Shown here in pieces: positions 37,608-39,021 of a stretch of 39,021 nt of DNA. Numbering within the stretch: the first letter of the stretch is position 1; each line of letters starts with the position of its first letter. The stretch comes from Pseudodesulfovibrio sp. Its GTDB lineage: Bacteria; Desulfobacterota; Desulfovibrionia; Desulfovibrionales; Desulfovibrionaceae. The stretch spans positions 1 to 39,021 of the forward strand of contig JAEINO010000035.1 in the NCBI GenBank assembly GCA_016342345.1, written 5' to 3'. Below the pieces are notes generated by a model. That model did no database searches and was not told the origin of the DNA. It saw only the letters and a list, made by a program, of their open reading frames with translations. A program made the translations under genes and the position numbers.

Positions 37608-38063
37608 CTACTGAACAAGCCCTTCACGAACATTCTTAAGCGATTGCAAAATATCCTGCATTTGTTTCCGCAAGGCTTCATCCTCAAGGGAGTCTCCGAG
37701 ATAAGCGGCCTTCATGGTCATCTCATTGACAAGATCATACGCAATCATGCGTTTTACCTGAGAAGGCATCTCCTGCTGCATCAAAACCATTTTCTGATCG
37801 AGACTTGAAACATCATCGCGAAGTACACTCAAACTCTTTACCTCGTCTGTAAGTCCTGCAATATTCTTGTTCATTCCAAAAAAGAAAATAACAAGCAAAA
37901 TGACTGCAAGAAGAGAAACGATCATGGCGACCTTGCTCATATCTTTCTGCGTCTCAACAAGTCCATGAGTAGAGAAATCCGGCTGCTCGAATACTTCTTC
38001 CTCGACCTGCGACTCTTGCTGAACTGCTTCCAGTCTGTGAACGTTACTTTCTTCAGTACTCAT
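37608..38063 (-). CDS. Single-pass membrane protein with coiled coil, unknown function
   Basis: A 151-residue bitopic protein. An acidic, glutamine-rich N-terminal tail of about 40 residues (probably cytoplasmic) is followed by one transmembrane helix (about 42-63, VAMIVSLLAVILLVIFFFGM). An extracytoplasmic coiled-coil region (IAGLTDEVKSLSVLRDDVSS) and a helical end rich in methionine follow. No named family is recognised. The ATG at 38063 (MSTEESN) has GGAG 6 bases upstream, better than the ATG four codons earlier. It is a single-gene unit with its own terminator, divergent from the MucR-like gene. Confidence 0.78.
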   Translation of the reverse strand: MSTEESNVHRLEAVQQESQVEEEVFEQPDFSTHGLVETQKDMSKVAMIVSLLAVILLVIFFFGMNKNIAGLTDEVKSLSVLRDDVSSLDQKMVLMQQEMPSQVKRMIAYDLVNEMTMKAAYLGDSLEDEALRKQMQDILQSLKNVREGLVQ

Positions 38064-38452
38064 GAATTTCTCCAATAATAATCATTTTATTCACTCTGCT
38101 CTATACCTATTCATTACTTCACCCAATCACGAGAATCAAGAATTTAGAAGAACCGAATAAACTTTTATTACACCCTGCACCATCTTTCATGCGCTAACAT
38201 GAACCAGTAAATACCGTGCATGGAAATGGCAGCGAGAGGGCCAGCCATACTATTAAAGTAATACTATTACCTTGACATTTATTCTTCTCTTTACGATAAA
38301 GTATCTCTTAATGATAACACTACACAACTAAATAAACCCCATAGTATTTTCTCATTCGTACCATGCCCCATCTCGCTATTTATGTTGAATTATAAAGAGT
38401 TGCACAAATCAATAATTAAAAATATCACCAAAGAACCTAAAAGGAGATCTTG
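38064..38452. other. 389-base intergenic region between divergent genes
   Basis: AT-rich stretch without an open frame I can support. It holds a plus-strand promoter (38272-38300), a direct repeat ATACTATTA at 38247-38255 and 38261-38269, and an inverted repeat GTAAT/ATTAC (38258-38262 and 38266-38270) just before the -35 box. About 150 bases separate the promoter from the MucR-like ATG. No tRNA or known riboswitch is visible in it. Confidence 0.7.
38272..38300 (+). promoter_or_regulatory. Candidate promoter of the MucR-like gene
   Basis: TTGACA at 38272-38277 and GATAAA at 38295-38300 are separated by 17 bases. Transcription from here would give a leader of about 145 bases. Confidence 0.5.
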
Positions 38453-38848
38453 ATGGATGATTATCTGAAAGAAGCATTGGAAATTGTTAAAGCACAGGCC
38501 AGTGTAAGGACTATGACAGAGGAAGAAATCACCTCAATGGTTCAAAAGCTTTCTACCGGAATAAAATCCATTTCTGAAGGCTGCTCCGTGAAAGTAGAAG
38601 AGCCTTATGCAATGGATCCAAAGAAAGCAATTCGAGAAAAATCAATTTTATGTTGCATTTGCGGAAAGTCTTTCAAAGTACTCACAAAAAAACACCTTTC
38701 GAGCCACAACCTTACACCAGAAGAATACAGGGAGAAATGCGGATACAAGAAAAAACTCCCACTGGTCTGCAAATCACTGCAACGCGAACGCCGCAAAAAA
38801 ATGATCGAAATGCAACTTTGGACCAAACGAGGAAAAAACAAATTATAA
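38453..38848 (+). CDS. Ros/MucR family zinc-finger transcriptional regulator
   Basis: A 131-residue regulator. The helical N-terminal region (1-60) is the part that oligomerises in MucR proteins. The C-terminal half carries a C2H2-type finger: C67, C70, H81 and H85 (CCICGKSF ... KKHLSSH), then the family-typical SHNLTPEEYREKCGYKKKLP. A basic tail RERRKKM follows. MucR proteins bind AT-rich DNA and act as pleiotropic, often autoregulating, repressors; AT-rich repeats just upstream fit this. The ATG at 38453 is chosen (AGGAG 6 bases upstream), not the TTG one codon before. The proteins best known are alphaproteobacterial; related ones also occur in Desulfovibrio. Confidence 0.88.
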   Translation: MDDYLKEALEIVKAQASVRTMTEEEITSMVQKLSTGIKSISEGCSVKVEEPYAMDPKKAIREKSILCCICGKSFKVLTKKHLSSHNLTPEEYREKCGYKKKLPLVCKSLQRERRKKMIEMQLWTKRGKNKL

Positions 38849-38887
38849 AAAGCCCATTATTCGATCCACCTACGAGTAGAGACTCCC

Positions 38888-38996
38888 GCTCTTTTGGAGG
38901 TCTCCCCGTTTTAGGGCCCGGCGCTATGCGAGTTTTCGGCTCTTTTGGAGGTCTCCCCGTTTTAGGGCCCGGCGCTATGCGAGTTTTCGGCTCTTT
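38888..38996. repeat. 51-bp tandem repeat, two full copies plus a 7-base start of a third
   Basis: Copies at 38888-38938 and 38939-38989 appear identical, and the next 7 bases (38990-38996) start a third before the match ends. The unit is clearly GC-richer than the AT-rich DNA to its left and contains GGAGGTCTCC, GGGCCC and GGCGCTATGCG. The first copy can also pair with bases 38879-38886 (GAGACTCC) to form a hairpin after the MucR-like gene. The function is unknown. No coding frame is evident. Confidence 0.85.
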
Positions 38997-39021
38997 CCTG
39001 GTTCATCCATGCCGGGCAATT

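Noticed and set aside
38888-38996. CRISPR array
   Set aside because: The units are directly adjacent with no spacers, only two full copies are present, and no cas gene is in the window.

Overview
The window looks like a stretch of core chromosome from a sulfate-reducing deltaproteobacterium (Desulfovibrionaceae, of the Desulfovibrio / Pseudodesulfovibrio type). This is inferred from protein character and gene order, not from a search. The pointers are moderate GC content, a ThiD-ThiN fusion, a chemoreceptor carrying an H-NOX domain, a Ros/MucR-type zinc-finger regulator, an Mrp-type P-loop ATPase with cysteine pairs, and the order tRNA-Leu - tig - clpP - clpX - lon. Most genes lie on the minus strand in long, tightly packed runs.

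Layout from left to right. (1) 149-4397: clpS-clpA (minus), a CYTH-domain protein (minus), then a plus-strand fluoride-channel pair crcB-DUF190 closed by a perfect 21-bp hairpin. (2) 4431-9982: a chemotaxis block of cheB, cheA and a chemoreceptor that ends in a heme-binding H-NOX domain. CheA carries an extra insert resembling the N-terminal domain of GspE/MshE ATPases. (3) 10186-15682: a six-gene run trxA-trxB-bamD-orf-fusA-DUF2062. (4) 15834-23449: a ten-gene run pcm-DUF368-mrp-pgsA-orf-ftsB-TPR-lipoprotein-fbp-tsaD, rich in envelope and division functions. (5) 23625-26243: three plus-strand genes, namely a CBS-pair protein, a membrane-anchored M23 endopeptidase and an unknown protein with a CxxC motif. 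(6) 26310-28054: the pyrimidine salvage pair cdd-deoA. (7) 28128-34399: the proteostasis block lon, clpX, clpP, tig and tRNA-Leu(UAG). (8) 34471-35850: a ThiD-ThiN fusion for thiamine synthesis. (9) 35961-39021: an AT-richer end with an unknown protein, a MerR-like regulator whose promoter is surrounded by four copies of a 9-bp motif, a one-pass membrane protein, a MucR-type regulator behind a long leader, and two tandem copies of a 51-bp GC-richer repeat running toward the right edge.

How the parts work together. ClpS/ClpA at the left and ClpX/ClpP at the right would form one Clp protease system, since ClpP must serve both unfoldases. Lon and trigger factor complete the protein quality-control set. 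The chemotaxis genes form a partial signalling module: cheW, cheR and cheY are not in the window. The H-NOX receptor would feed a nitric oxide or oxygen signal to CheA. The long minus-strand runs couple housekeeping enzymes to envelope assembly proteins (BamD, FtsB, PgsA and the DUF368 lipid-carrier transporter).

The least explained parts are the regulatory region at the right end (operator-like repeats, MucR leader, 51-bp tandem repeat) and several conserved-looking proteins without a recognised family. Coordinates of small sites were counted by hand and may be off by a base or two.
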